From Streptomyces sp. NBC_00663 (GTDB lineage: Bacteria > Actinomycetota > Actinomycetes > Streptomycetales > Streptomycetaceae): DNA of 64,000 bases. This document shows, one piece after another, positions 8,113 through 16,650 of this stretch. Position 1 is the stretch's first letter, and each line of letters opens with the position of its first letter. The notes beneath the pieces are model-generated. The model did no database searches. It was not told the DNA's origin and was given only the letters and a program-made list of their open reading frames with translations. The DNA is taken from assembly GCF_036226885.1 (NCBI RefSeq), contig NZ_CP109027.1, positions 3,906,001 to 3,970,000 on the forward strand, read 5' to 3'. The position numbers were made by a program, and so were the translations under genes.

Positions 8113-8450
8113 GGCTACTCAGTAGTCCTTTGTCTCGTTTAACGCTCTGGAACCCGGTGTTCCTGACCCTCGCTCCGACCCACGCGGTCGGGCGTGTCGC
8201 GCTTTCGCTGACACAGATGTCCCTTGTCCGAACATCCCTTGCCTGAGAAAGAGAATCACCAGGTGCCTGGCCTGTGCCGTACCTTGCTTCCCGAAAGATT
8301 CCCGTACGTCCGCCCCAGCGCTGCCGTGTGGCAGTTAGGGCGACGAGTACTGTGGGACTCGCTTCCGGTCCTCCCGGCGGGAGGCGCGCAGCATCAACAC
8401 TCGACCGAGCAACTCCGACAGTCTGCCATATGGGGCGGGGGGCTGGCCAA
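8113..8450 (-). promoter_or_regulatory. S10 operon leader and candidate promoter
   Basis: No gene is visible in this stretch. On the reverse strand several stems can be read before rpsJ: CGAGT/ACTCG around 8336-8354, CTGCC/GGCAG around 8320-8334, CCAGG/CCTGG near 8261-8272, and CCGACC/GGTCGG at 8175-8190. A possible promoter is TTGGCC at 8445-8450 with CAGACT at 8420-8425, but the 19-base spacing makes it weak. It would give a leader of about 300 bases, long enough for autogenous control. The stems are seen; regulation is inferred. Confidence 0.45.
8175..8199 (-). repeat. hairpin element in rpsJ leader, shared with rpsL leader
   Basis: On the plus strand this reads CCGACCCACGCGGTCGGG followed by CGTGTCG. 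The same 25 bases, with one C-to-T change, occur at 25798-25822 upstream of rpsL. CCGACC and GGTCGG form a perfect six-base stem around CACGC. In both leaders a GTTCCAG motif lies a little nearer the gene on the coding strand, and the element is 63 bases before the rpsJ start and 51 bases before the rpsL start. Confidence 0.75.
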
Positions 8451-8500
8451 TCGAGCCGGAGACAATACCCCGGGAGTGACGTAGGTCAAACACCAGTGGC

Positions 8501-8660
8501 GTCCCGGCCGAGCGGTTCCGTCGTGAGCACGTCACCGAGCCGGCCCGGCTTCGGGACCCGTCGGCGCGGTCGAAGAGCTGATCTGGAACGCCGTCGACGC
8601 CGATGCCGAACCCTGGAGCGCAACGACTTGGGCCGCGTGGACAGGGTTCGGGCCGTCTCG
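8501..8660 (+). pseudogene. frameshifted remnant of a GHKL-type ATP-binding protein
   Basis: Three short plus-strand segments in different frames read as consecutive pieces of one protein. From 8507 comes AERFRREHVTEPARLRD; from about 8557 comes PVGAVEELIWNAVDADAE, which matches the N-box (E..xN..DA) of GHKL ATPases; from 8613 comes LERNDLGRVDRVRAV, the strand that normally precedes the DDGxGM motif. That motif is absent, so the gene is broken by two frameshifts and truncated. The remaining DNA to 9006 holds nothing I can recognise. Confidence 0.5.
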
Positions 8661-9006
8661 GCCCGGCTCGAACGCGGCGCGCGCCCCAGCGCCGTACGCC
8701 ACTCGCTGACCTCGAACCTCCCGGAACCCCTGCGCCACCCCGCGGCCTTGCACGCCCACCGGCTCACCGCGTTCCTCGCGGCCCCCACACCGTCCCTCCC
8801 GCCGTCGCCCAGCACCGCTCCCACCGTCATTCACCCGATGATCGACTGCGCAGCCGGCTGCAATCGGGGCTTCCGGTCACCGGTGCCGAGGGCCTCCCGC
8901 CGGCCCTGTCGGGAGGCAGGCGAGTTCGCCCCCACCGGGCCCCATCCTTCGGCCGTCAGCGACACGGCGCCCTCGTAGCAGCACCGCCGGAAGCTCGTCG
9001 GCGGTC

Positions 9007-9972
9007 CTACTGCAATACGGTGCGATGCGGGTGCGACCAGTCCTCCGGACAGACGAAGATCATGAGGCGGCCGTTGCGGCCCACGACGACCCCCGTCGGG
9101 GTGTTCGCCGCCGTGTCCGCCGCGTCGCGGTCCTCGACCGGGACCCAGCTGCGCGTTCCGCGGTCCCACTCCCTGCTGTCGATCGTCAGCAGCAGCTCCA
9201 TCCGCTGCCCACAGCCGCACACCACGTCCTGCGGCCCGGTGACCGGCCACGCGGCGAATCCACCGACCTTCCAGCCCGGCGGAATGGACAGATCGAACTG
9301 ATAGCTGACGGCATCCTCGTCCTCCCAGTCCTCCCACTCGTCGAGGCGCTCACGGATCGCGTAGGACAGCAGGTCTCCCCACTGGTGCTCCGTGATCCGT
9401 TCCGGGTGCAGCACACAGGGATTCGGTACGTACTCGGCGCGGCCCACAACCACCGGCTCGGGCTGCTCGGCCAGCACCTCGGTGACATCGGAGCTCCGGC
9501 GTCGGAACAGGTGCACGCCGACGTTCCGTTCCTCGCCGTGCGCGTTGAACGGGCACCAGAGGACCTGCAACAGATCCGCGTCACCCGGCAGATTCAGTCC
9601 CGGCACGTCCCGCGTGTACAGCTGGGCGACCGGCAGCAGCGGAATCGGGTCCGTGTCGGTGAGCCAGGGCGCGTGGCGGCCGCGTTTGAAGGAACGGAGC
9701 AGCTCGTACTCCTCCTCGGTCGGTTCGCCGGCAAGCACTCTCCTGGCTGTCCGGACCTCGCTGAGCCGCTCACCGAACCGGCGTTTGTGCGGCACCGTGC
9801 ACTGCGGCCACGGTTCGCCCGCGGGCCAGAGCAGAGGCCCGCCGACGGAACTGTGCTCGGGGCCTGGCGCGCCCGGCCGTGGGTGCAGCCGGGTACCGGC
9901 ACCGCGGTATGCGGACAGCTCGGGAATCGCCGCCTCGATGTCCACGGGGCGCTCAGAGGTCGTGCGCGTCAT
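9007..9972 (-). CDS. DUF1963/YwqG-like protein, candidate immunity protein
   Basis: A soluble protein of 321 residues with the segments VGGPLLWPAGEPWPQC (residues about 43-58), IPLLPVAQLYTRDVP and LLQVLWCPFNAHGEE, and WKVGGFAAWPV...CGCGQRMELLLTID near the C-terminus. This layout, a WP-rich N-terminus and a GG-x-W segment, resembles the YwqG/DUF1963 family, whose function is unknown. It is paralogous to the proteins at 18469 and 19868. An AGGAG site precedes the ATG. It starts 45 bases after the RHS nuclease toxin gene on the same strand, the classic place for an immunity gene, so immunity is a reasonable inference but unproven. Confidence 0.8.
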   Translation of the reverse strand: MTRTTSERPVDIEAAIPELSAYRGAGTRLHPRPGAPGPEHSSVGGPLLWPAGEPWPQCTVPHKRRFGERLSEVRTARRVLAGEPTEEEYELLRSFKRGRHAPWLTDTDPIPLLPVAQLYTRDVPGLNLPGDADLLQVLWCPFNAHGEERNVGVHLFRRRSSDVTEVLAEQPEPVVVGRAEYVPNPCVLHPERITEHQWGDLLSYAIRERLDEWEDWEDEDAVSYQFDLSIPPGWKVGGFAAWPVTGPQDVVCGCGQRMELLLTIDSREWDRGTRSWVPVEDRDAADTAANTPTGVVVGRNGRLMIFVCPEDWSHPHRTVLQ

Positions 9973-10017
9973 GGTGCTCCTGTTCGTCGGCAGTGGGCAG
10001 CGTAGTCAACGGCTTCG

Positions 10018-13000
10018 TCAAGCCGTCCTGACACCGGACGCCGGGTTGTCCAGGAAGCCGCTGAGCGAGAAGCCCTTGTTGCCGAACGCCTCGAACTCCA
10101 GGCGGATGGGAATCGGGTTCGTGCCTTCGTAGACCGGCTTCACGCTGTACTGGACGATCTCGTCCTTCATGGCCGCGTCCGCGATGGGCTTCTCGAACAT
10201 CTCGTACATATGGGGGTGGTTGGTCGGGTTCTGGGTCAGGGTCACCAGGTTGTGAGGCGCGTTGGGACCCTTGCCCGCCCCACCGAGCGCGTTCCCGAGC
10301 AGGTGACCTCGCGCCTCGTTGAAGAGGGTTCCATGGCCGCGCCAGCCCTTGGTCCACATCTTTCCGGCCTCCGTGCCCTGTGTGATCACCATTTCCTTGC
10401 GGATAGCGGCGGATATGCCGGTGGGGCGGCCGAGATGATCGGTCGGCCCGTAGCGGACGCTGCCGCCCCAGGCGTACCGCTCCGGCCGGTTGGCGTAACG
10501 GGGCGCGAGGCCGAGGGGGTCGCAGCCCTGCAGCGGATTGGCGACGTAGAGGAGCGGATGGGGAGCCGGTTCGAGACCCAGCGGGTCAGGGCTGAAATAG
10601 CGGGCGGTCTCGGGGTCGTAGTAGCGCTGGAAGTTGTAGTGCAGTCCCGTCTCGGGGTCGAAGTACTGGCCTGGGAACCGCAGGGGCGTATAGGCGGAGG
10701 CGTCCCGGTTCCAGCTGGTGGTTCCCCAGAGGGTCGCGCGGGCGCGCCAGGCTATGTCGCCTTCCTCGTCAACGAGTTCGGTCGGGGTTCCCACGAGGTC
10801 CGTGACGATGGCGAAGAAGCGGGAGTCCATCTCCTGGCTCGTGAGGGAGTCCACGCGCCGTTCGGTCTGCGCGACCGGGTGCAGGTCGTCGTACTCCCAG
10901 CTCGTCACCACGGGGTGGGGAAGATCGGGGCCGGTGGCCTCCTGCTCCGCCAGGTACGCCCCGTCCCAGGTGAACCGCACCTGCTCGACCACGGTGCTGC
11001 CATCGGCACCGAGGCGTTGTTTGGCCGTCCTTCTGCCGAGCGGGTCGTACAGGTAGCGCCACACCGTGCCGTCGGGTGTCGTCACCGCTGTCAGCCGGTC
11101 CTCGGCGTCCCAGGTGTAGTGCCAGACGTCGGCCTTGCGGGAGAGCCTGATCCTGCGGCGTACGACGATGCGGCCCGCGGCGTCGTGGACGTAGTGAACT
11201 GAACCGGCCCGTACGAGCCGGTTGCCGCGGTAGTCGCGGTCGCCCCGGGCTTCCGGGCCCGGATGCCGGTCGGGCCACTCCGCGTGGGTCTGGTTGCCGT
11301 TCGCGTCGTAGGCGTACGACTCGCGCCAGCCGCGCGCCTCGACGCCGGTCACGCGGCCGGCGTGGTCGAGCGCGAAACGGCGCGGACCGGCCGTCCCTTC
11401 GTCGATCTCGACCAGGTGGCCGTCGGCGCGGTAGCCGTATCCACGCCGCAGCAGTGTGCCCGCGGCGCCCGTCACCGTCTGTTCGGCGAGACGGCCGGCA
11501 CGGTCCCAGGTACGGGACAGCGTGAGCCCCGTGCGAGCGAGCGATCGGGCGAGCTCACGCCCCGCCACGTCGTAGGAGAAGCGCAGCGGCCGGCCGGAAC
11601 AGTCCATCGAGGAGACCCGGCCGGCCTTGTCGTACGTGTATGCCGTCGCCGCACCGGCAGGCGTGACCCGGCGCACCGGGCGGCCCAGCCGGTCGTACTC
11701 CCGCAGCAGCACCCGGCCGTCGACCGACTCCGAGATGGCACGACCGATCGTGTCCCGCTCGTAGGACACCTCGCTGAACGGATTCACGAGCCGCAGGACA
11801 TGGCCCATGACATCGCGCTCATAGCGGGTGGTGGAGCCGTCGACCGTCTTGGCCGTCGTCCGGTCGAACTCGTCGTACTCGTACTCAACCCGTTGCCCCA
11901 CCGCGTTCACCCGGGCAGTGAGCCGACCCGCCACATCGTGCTCGTAACCCACCCGTCGGCCGTCGAAGTCGATCTCGGCGGTCAGCCGGCCCGCGGGATC
12001 GTACTCGTAGTGCCAGGCCAGACCTCGCGGGTCGACGACCTTCGTCAGCTGGAGGGTCGTGTTGTGCTCGAACTCGTACCGGCTGCCGTCGGGCCGGATC
12101 TCCGCCGCGACCGCGTCGAAGTGCGTGTACTCGTAGCGAGTCGTCCGGCCTTCGCTGTCGGTGTGGCTCAGGCAGTTGCCCTCACCGTCGTACGTCCACG
12201 ACTCCTCACCGCCCAACGGACCCACCCGGCGCAGCAGTTGCCCCTCCACCGACCACCACAGCCGGACCCCGGCACCCATGGGATCCAGCGCGGCGCACAG
12301 CCGGCCGAACGCGTCGTACTCGTGCAGCGTGGTGGCTCCCGCCGGGTCGGTCACCGCCACCGGAAGGCCCGCCGGGTTGTTCCGAACGGAGAGGGTGTTG
12401 CCCAAGGCGTCCGTCGCCGAGACGAGGTGACCCGCGTCGTCGTAGGCGAAGGTCGTCGTGGCGCCCGACTCATCGGTCACCGACGTGTGGTTGCCGCGCT
12501 CGTCGTAGGTGTGGTGGATCGTCGTCCCGTCCTCCTGGCGGATGAGGACGGGAAGTCGCAGGGCGTTGTACTCGACCGAGGTTTCGAGGCCGTCGGGGCG
12601 GATGACACGCGTGGGCATTCCGTGCTCGTCGTTGACGATCCGGGTGTGATGGCCCAGGGGATCGGTGCGCCCCGTGACGTTGTGGAGGTGGTCGTAGTCG
12701 GTACGGCTGATCGCACCGATGGGATCGATCTCCGCCACCACCAGGAAGGCGTCGTCGATGACGTACCGGGACACGCTCCCCTCCCCCGTGGTGGCGGTGG
12801 TGACGCGCATCCCCGGAAAATCCGGGTGTGTGCCCTCGTAGTCGAGGGACAGTGTGTAATGGCCGGCTTCACCGCCCTCGGCTGTGCAGCGGTCCTCGTC
12901 GTCGTACGTGTAGTGGTACTGGCTGCCGTTGGAGTCGGTCCAGGCGACGACCCGCAGCCTGTCGTCGTACTCGAAGCGCAGTTGGAGCCCGACAGGGCCG

Positions 13001-14682
13001 TGGACCTCCGTGAGGTTCCCGTCGGTGTACACGTAACGCCTGATCAGAGCGTCCTCACCGGTCTCGGCCCCACCGACGAGGTGCAGGGCGGTGATGAGCC
13101 CGTCGTCCGCGGTGAGCCGGAGGTGGTAGCCGCCGGAGGAACGGATGCCGGTCGGCACGCCTTCTTCGTCGTGGTCGAACCGGAGCCGGTGTCCGTTGCG
13201 GTCGGTCAGCGTGCGCAGCAGGGCACAGCCGTCGGCCCCCGGCTGCCCGAAGCGGAGGACCAGGCCGCCGAAGGGATCCTCCACCTGGTATCCGCCGTCA
13301 TCGAGACGCATGAGCGGCAGGCGCGGTCCTACGTCCGGGAACACCGGTTCGCCCGAATCCGTGGAGTGTGGGTAGGACAGAAGCTGTCCGTCATCGGTGA
13401 CGAGCACGACACCCGCCGAGTCGACCTCGAGACGCTGGTCGATGGTGGATGTCCACGAGGGGCCGAACCACCAGCCGGCCCGGTAGTCGGACTGGACGCG
13501 CCGCTGGAAGACAAGGGGCAGGGCGCCGGGCAGTTCCACGTCCGTCTGCGGGAGGAACATCATGCCGGTGGCCATGTCGATCGGGTCGCTCAGGCCCTGC
13601 CGGATCTTCGACTTCATACGGGCGAAAGCGTCCTGCGACTTGCCGAGCATGCTCCGCGCGCTCTTGCCGAGGCCCTTGACGCCCTGGGCCATACCTTTGA
13701 GCCCCAGCTTGCTCAGGCCCTTGAGCCCCTTGGCGAGGCCACCGAGGGTGGTCAGGCCCTTCATGCCGGGTATGCAGTCGAGCGCGGCCAGACCTACGTC
13801 CCATAGGGAGGCCTGGCCCTTGGAATATTTGTAAAGCGTGTCCGCGAGTACGACGAGGGCCGCGATCAGGACGATCGCGCCGAGGATCGGCCCGCCGATG
13901 ATCATCGCGATGACACCGACGACCGCTACGACGATCTTGCAGACCGCGACGATGTTGTCCCAGTTGTCCGTGAACCAGTCCCCGACCTCCTCCCACCACG
14001 ACCGGTTCTGGATGCCGGCGTCGGACGCCTCGTCGATCTTCGTCTTCGCGGTGTGGGCGGCCTCCTCACGCATCTTCCGCGCGTCGGCGGCCATCTTCTT
14101 CGCGGCGGCGAGGGCGTCCTGCGCGTTGTCTACGTCCGACTGGGCGCTGGTCTGGGCGGTCTTGGCGTGCTGGGCATCGCGGGTGGCGGCACGGACTTTC
14201 GACTCGTCCGGCTTGTCACCGCCGGACTTGCTGCCGGTGGGGTCGTCCTTGTACTTGTCGGCTTCCTTGTTCGCCCGCGTCACCCACGAATCGGCCGACG
14301 TGAGACGGGAGCTGGCGGAGGAGAGGTCGCTCTGTGCTTCACGCCCCTTGGCCAACGCCCGGTCGGCCAACGCCTGCGCCCGCTCCAGCTTCGGCCAGAA
14401 GTCGGTCAGCGCGTCCCCGCACAACTCGTACGACTTCTTCAGCTTCTTCAGGTTCTTCGGAACATCGCCGAACTCGTCCTTGAAGACCTCAGCCGACTTG
14501 CCCGCCCACTCCAGCAAGGTGTCCTCACCCGCCATGCCGTTCACCAGGCGGAGGGCGTCCGAGACATCGTCGGCGAAATCGTGAAGTGTCTTCGCCAGCC
14601 GCTTGATCCGGTCCGGATCACCCGGCGTCGGATCCTTGTCCAGATCCAGGACATGCCAGTCCGTGGGCCGATGCCCCGCCAT
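10018..14682 (-). CDS. RHS/YD-repeat polymorphic toxin with C-terminal nuclease domain
   Basis: A 1554-residue multidomain toxin. The N-terminal 130 residues are helical with a WAG (WXG-type) motif in TLLEWAGKSAEVF, as in type VII-exported Streptomyces toxins. An Ala/Lys-rich helical linker follows, then a long hydrophobic stretch around residues 237-283. A DUF6531-type domain begins near DPIDMATGMMF (about residue 365). Many YD repeats run from about 500 to 1330, ending in the RHS core signature YYDPETARYFSPDPLGL and NPLQGCDPLGLAP. The last 160 residues form a separate tip with NEARGHLLGNALGG and NLVTLTQNPTN, resembling NS_2-type DNA/RNA non-specific endonucleases; the His near residue 1460 is the likely catalytic base. 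The toxin probably targets nucleic acid of rival cells. Confidence 0.93.
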   Translation of the reverse strand: MAGHRPTDWHVLDLDKDPTPGDPDRIKRLAKTLHDFADDVSDALRLVNGMAGEDTLLEWAGKSAEVFKDEFGDVPKNLKKLKKSYELCGDALTDFWPKLERAQALADRALAKGREAQSDLSSASSRLTSADSWVTRANKEADKYKDDPTGSKSGGDKPDESKVRAATRDAQHAKTAQTSAQSDVDNAQDALAAAKKMAADARKMREEAAHTAKTKIDEASDAGIQNRSWWEEVGDWFTDNWDNIVAVCKIVVAVVGVIAMIIGGPILGAIVLIAALVVLADTLYKYSKGQASLWDVGLAALDCIPGMKGLTTLGGLAKGLKGLSKLGLKGMAQGVKGLGKSARSMLGKSQDAFARMKSKIRQGLSDPIDMATGMMFLPQTDVELPGALPLVFQRRVQSDYRAGWWFGPSWTSTIDQRLEVDSAGVVLVTDDGQLLSYPHSTDSGEPVFPDVGPRLPLMRLDDGGYQVEDPFGGLVLRFGQPGADGCALLRTLTDRNGHRLRFDHDEEGVPTGIRSSGGYHLRLTADDGLITALHLVGGAETGEDALIRRYVYTDGNLTEVHGPVGLQLRFEYDDRLRVVAWTDSNGSQYHYTYDDEDRCTAEGGEAGHYTLSLDYEGTHPDFPGMRVTTATTGEGSVSRYVIDDAFLVVAEIDPIGAISRTDYDHLHNVTGRTDPLGHHTRIVNDEHGMPTRVIRPDGLETSVEYNALRLPVLIRQEDGTTIHHTYDERGNHTSVTDESGATTTFAYDDAGHLVSATDALGNTLSVRNNPAGLPVAVTDPAGATTLHEYDAFGRLCAALDPMGAGVRLWWSVEGQLLRRVGPLGGEESWTYDGEGNCLSHTDSEGRTTRYEYTHFDAVAAEIRPDGSRYEFEHNTTLQLTKVVDPRGLAWHYEYDPAGRLTAEIDFDGRRVGYEHDVAGRLTARVNAVGQRVEYEYDEFDRTTAKTVDGSTTRYERDVMGHVLRLVNPFSEVSYERDTIGRAISESVDGRVLLREYDRLGRPVRRVTPAGAATAYTYDKAGRVSSMDCSGRPLRFSYDVAGRELARSLARTGLTLSRTWDRAGRLAEQTVTGAAGTLLRRGYGYRADGHLVEIDEGTAGPRRFALDHAGRVTGVEARGWRESYAYDANGNQTHAEWPDRHPGPEARGDRDYRGNRLVRAGSVHYVHDAAGRIVVRRRIRLSRKADVWHYTWDAEDRLTAVTTPDGTVWRYLYDPLGRRTAKQRLGADGSTVVEQVRFTWDGAYLAEQEATGPDLPHPVVTSWEYDDLHPVAQTERRVDSLTSQEMDSRFFAIVTDLVGTPTELVDEEGDIAWRARATLWGTTSWNRDASAYTPLRFPGQYFDPETGLHYNFQRYYDPETARYFSPDPLGLEPAPHPLLYVANPLQGCDPLGLAPRYANRPERYAWGGSVRYGPTDHLGRPTGISAAIRKEMVITQGTEAGKMWTKGWRGHGTLFNEARGHLLGNALGGAGKGPNAPHNLVTLTQNPTNHPHMYEMFEKPIADAAMKDEIVQYSVKPVYEGTNPIPIRLEFEAFGNKGFSLSGFLDNPASGVRTA

Positions 14683-14807
14683 ACCGCAACCCCCGTCACG
14701 CGTGCATCGTCAACAACCGTATGCACACGCGAACTTACCTGGAACAGCCGTTCGGCGAAAAGGTCAGCCTGTCGCCGGGGTATCGGTTCGGCAGGTTCAG
14801 GTGGACG

Positions 14808-15509
14808 TCAGTCGCCGACGAGCAGCGCTTCCAACTCCTCGTCATACGCCCGGAACCCCGCCTTGCCGTACCCCGGAGCGTCCGATCGCGGCAGCAGGAT
14901 GCCCGGCAGATGGGCGACCCGCCATGTCCTGAACACCTGCACCGGCGCGACGCCACCCGTCGCGTCCGCGAGGTCGGAGGCGATCGTGAGTACGTCGACG
15001 ATCGCCGCCGCGCCTCGCCGGGGCTCCGTCCTCGCCGCGACGGCGGCCGTGATCACGGCGTGCAGGAACTCCGTGAGTTGCAGGTCCGCTGCCATGCGGC
15101 ACATGCGCCGGATCACGGACGGTTCGTCGAGTCCTTCGAGCTGGTCCGGGACTCCCGTGATGCCCGCGGACCACAGCAGCAGATGCGCCGCGTCCACCTT
15201 GTAGTCACGGAACCAGCCGACCTCGTCCGCCATCCGCATGGCCACGTCGTCGAACCCGCACGCCTTCCGGACCCCGTCCATCACCCGCTCGACGTCAGCG
15301 TGCCGTCGCGCCAGGAACTCCCCCACCGAGGCATCGGCGAGCACCCACGTGCCGGTGGCGTTCACCGCCCCGACCTCCACCACTCCGCCGAGGGGCGCGA
15401 AAACTTCCCGCGCGAGCCTCGTGCTTGTCAGCGGTTGCAGGGGGCGTCCTCGCTCGCGTAGCGGATGTAGCCGCTCATAGCGCTCTCCAGGCTGGTTCAG
15501 AACCCCCAA
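14808..15509 (-). CDS. unknown protein, probably frameshifted near its start
   Basis: The open frame encodes 233 residues from a TTG at 15509, inside the end of the preceding gene. I do not recognise the family. It is helical with a conserved-looking core (REVFAPLGGVVEVGAV, MADEVGWFRDYKVDAAHLLL). A better start exists in another frame: ATG at 15478 preceded by GGAGAG, reading MSGYIRYASEDAPCNR and then stop. One extra base in the five-G run at 15440-15444 (plus strand) would join that start to the long frame. The gene may therefore be recently broken, phase variable, or affected by a sequencing error. It lies upstream of the RHS toxin in the same direction. Confidence 0.6.
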   Translation of the reverse strand: MGVLNQPGERYERLHPLRERGRPLQPLTSTRLAREVFAPLGGVVEVGAVNATGTWVLADASVGEFLARRHADVERVMDGVRKACGFDDVAMRMADEVGWFRDYKVDAAHLLLWSAGITGVPDQLEGLDEPSVIRRMCRMAADLQLTEFLHAVITAAVAARTEPRRGAAAIVDVLTIASDLADATGGVAPVQVFRTWRVAHLPGILLPRSDAPGYGKAGFRAYDEELEALLVGD

Positions 15510-16120
15510 GGGGCCGGATGCGGGGCCAGGTTCCGGTCCTCGGACCAGATCAGGCGGGCCTCCAGGTCGTCGCCGAGGAGATCGGTCAGGCAGCGTACCG
15601 CCCAGCCGTTCCAGTGGACGCCGCCCGGGAACTCGGGCACGCGGAAGGCGGGGATGTGGGAGGGGAGGGCGTCAGGGTGGAAGACCGTGGTCTTCATCTG
15701 GCCTGTGACCTTCTTGGGCTTGGCGGACCTGCGGGTGTCGACACAGTCGACGACCTGCTCGACGAGCTGGAGGACGTAGGGCGGCTCGACGGACGGGTCG
15801 GCGTCCTCCGGGACGACCGGGAGCTGCCGGCCCGCCGCCTTGAGGTCGTGTGCCAGCAGATCGGCGACCCGGCGGCTGAACACCGGCGCCCCCGGATATC
15901 CGCAGGGGAACTCGGCCCGGCGCAGCCGCGGATCACCGACCCACTCGGCGCGCAGCGACTCCGGTAGCTCCTCGGCGGCACCGGTGCGCAGCCAGCGGAT
16001 CAGCCTGCGGTGGCCGTGTCCCTCCAGGGAGAGGGTCCGGAATCGCTTCATGCTCGGCATCAGCCGGTACACCGCCAAGGGCTCGCCCGCCGGACCTGCT
16101 CCCGTCCCCGTCAGAGCCAC
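15497..16120 (-). CDS. Imm11/DUF1629-like protein
   Basis: A protein of about 207 residues. The GTG at 16120 is chosen because it overlaps the end of the upstream gene within GAGTGGCTCTGA; a later ATG (MPSMKRF) is the alternative, and a much longer arginine-rich upstream extension is an artefact of GC-rich DNA. The C-terminal half, with GAPVFSRRVADLL, PYVLQLVEQVVDCVDTRRS and IPAFRVPEF, follows the pattern of DUF1629 (Imm11) immunity proteins found next to polymorphic toxins. The match is by eye. The gene is in a run of overlapping genes leading to the RHS toxin. Confidence 0.65.
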   Translation of the reverse strand: MALTGTGAGPAGEPLAVYRLMPSMKRFRTLSLEGHGHRRLIRWLRTGAAEELPESLRAEWVGDPRLRRAEFPCGYPGAPVFSRRVADLLAHDLKAAGRQLPVVPEDADPSVEPPYVLQLVEQVVDCVDTRRSAKPKKVTGQMKTTVFHPDALPSHIPAFRVPEFPGGVHWNGWAVRCLTDLLGDDLEARLIWSEDRNLAPHPAPWGF

Positions 16121-16650
16121 TCCCCCTCCTCGTCGTCCTCCGCGCCCACGCCGTACTCCCGCACCACCACGACCAGTTGCACCGGCACCTCGGTGTCGTC
16201 GTGCTTGACGCCGGCGAGGAGGGCTTTGCCCGCCACGCGCCAGGCGGTGTGCTCGACGTAGTCCGCGCCGCCGGTCAGGTCCTCGTCGGACGGCTTCAGC
16301 CGGGCGCCGAGCGCGCCCACCCTCAACTCGGCCACAGCCGACCGGTGTTCGGCGGACGCGGCGTCGTACAGGTCGTCGATGTACGTGTCCGGGTCCGGCC
16401 ACTCGTCCTCGACCTCGCGATACCAGAGCGTGAACTCCACCTGCACGGACGGCCCGTCCTCCTGGATCCAGGCGTGCACATCGTCACGGCGCCACGTCGT
16501 CGCCCATTCCTTCCCCGGATCCCGACGCTCACCCGCCCAGCCGGAGTCTTCGAGGACCGCTGCCGCCGCGGGGCCGGTGAGCCTGTCAAGCTCAACCAGC
16601 CGTTCCAGTACGAGGAACCGGCTGTCCAGACGGGTGCGAGGCTCAGGCAT
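16111..16650 (-). CDS. hypothetical acidic protein in toxin-associated run
   Basis: A 179-residue acidic soluble protein I cannot assign. The ATG at 16650 (MPEPRTRLDSRFLVLERLV) overlaps the stop of the gene upstream by eight bases, which argues for this start over longer ones. The centre reads DVHAWIQEDGPSVQVEFTLWYREVEDEW and the end is EDDEEGEWL. No signal peptide or membrane segment is seen. Its size, acidity and place in an overlapping series beside a polymorphic toxin would fit an immunity protein, but no motif proves this. Confidence 0.65.
   Translation of the reverse strand: MPEPRTRLDSRFLVLERLVELDRLTGPAAAAVLEDSGWAGERRDPGKEWATTWRRDDVHAWIQEDGPSVQVEFTLWYREVEDEWPDPDTYIDDLYDAASAEHRSAVAELRVGALGARLKPSDEDLTGGADYVEHTAWRVAGKALLAGVKHDDTEVPVQLVVVVREYGVGAEDDEEGEWL

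Noticed and set aside
8274..8978. Plus-strand open frame of 234 codons upstream of rpsJ
   Set aside because: Composition is Arg/Pro/Ser-rich and only one stretch of it matches a known protein, which continues in other frames. It is better read as a decayed remnant.
16121..16402. N-terminal extension of the 15497 gene by about 94 residues
   Set aside because: The extension is almost only Arg, Gly, Ala and Pro and lies wholly inside the coding region of the gene at 16111. The GTG at 16120 overlaps the preceding stop as expected.
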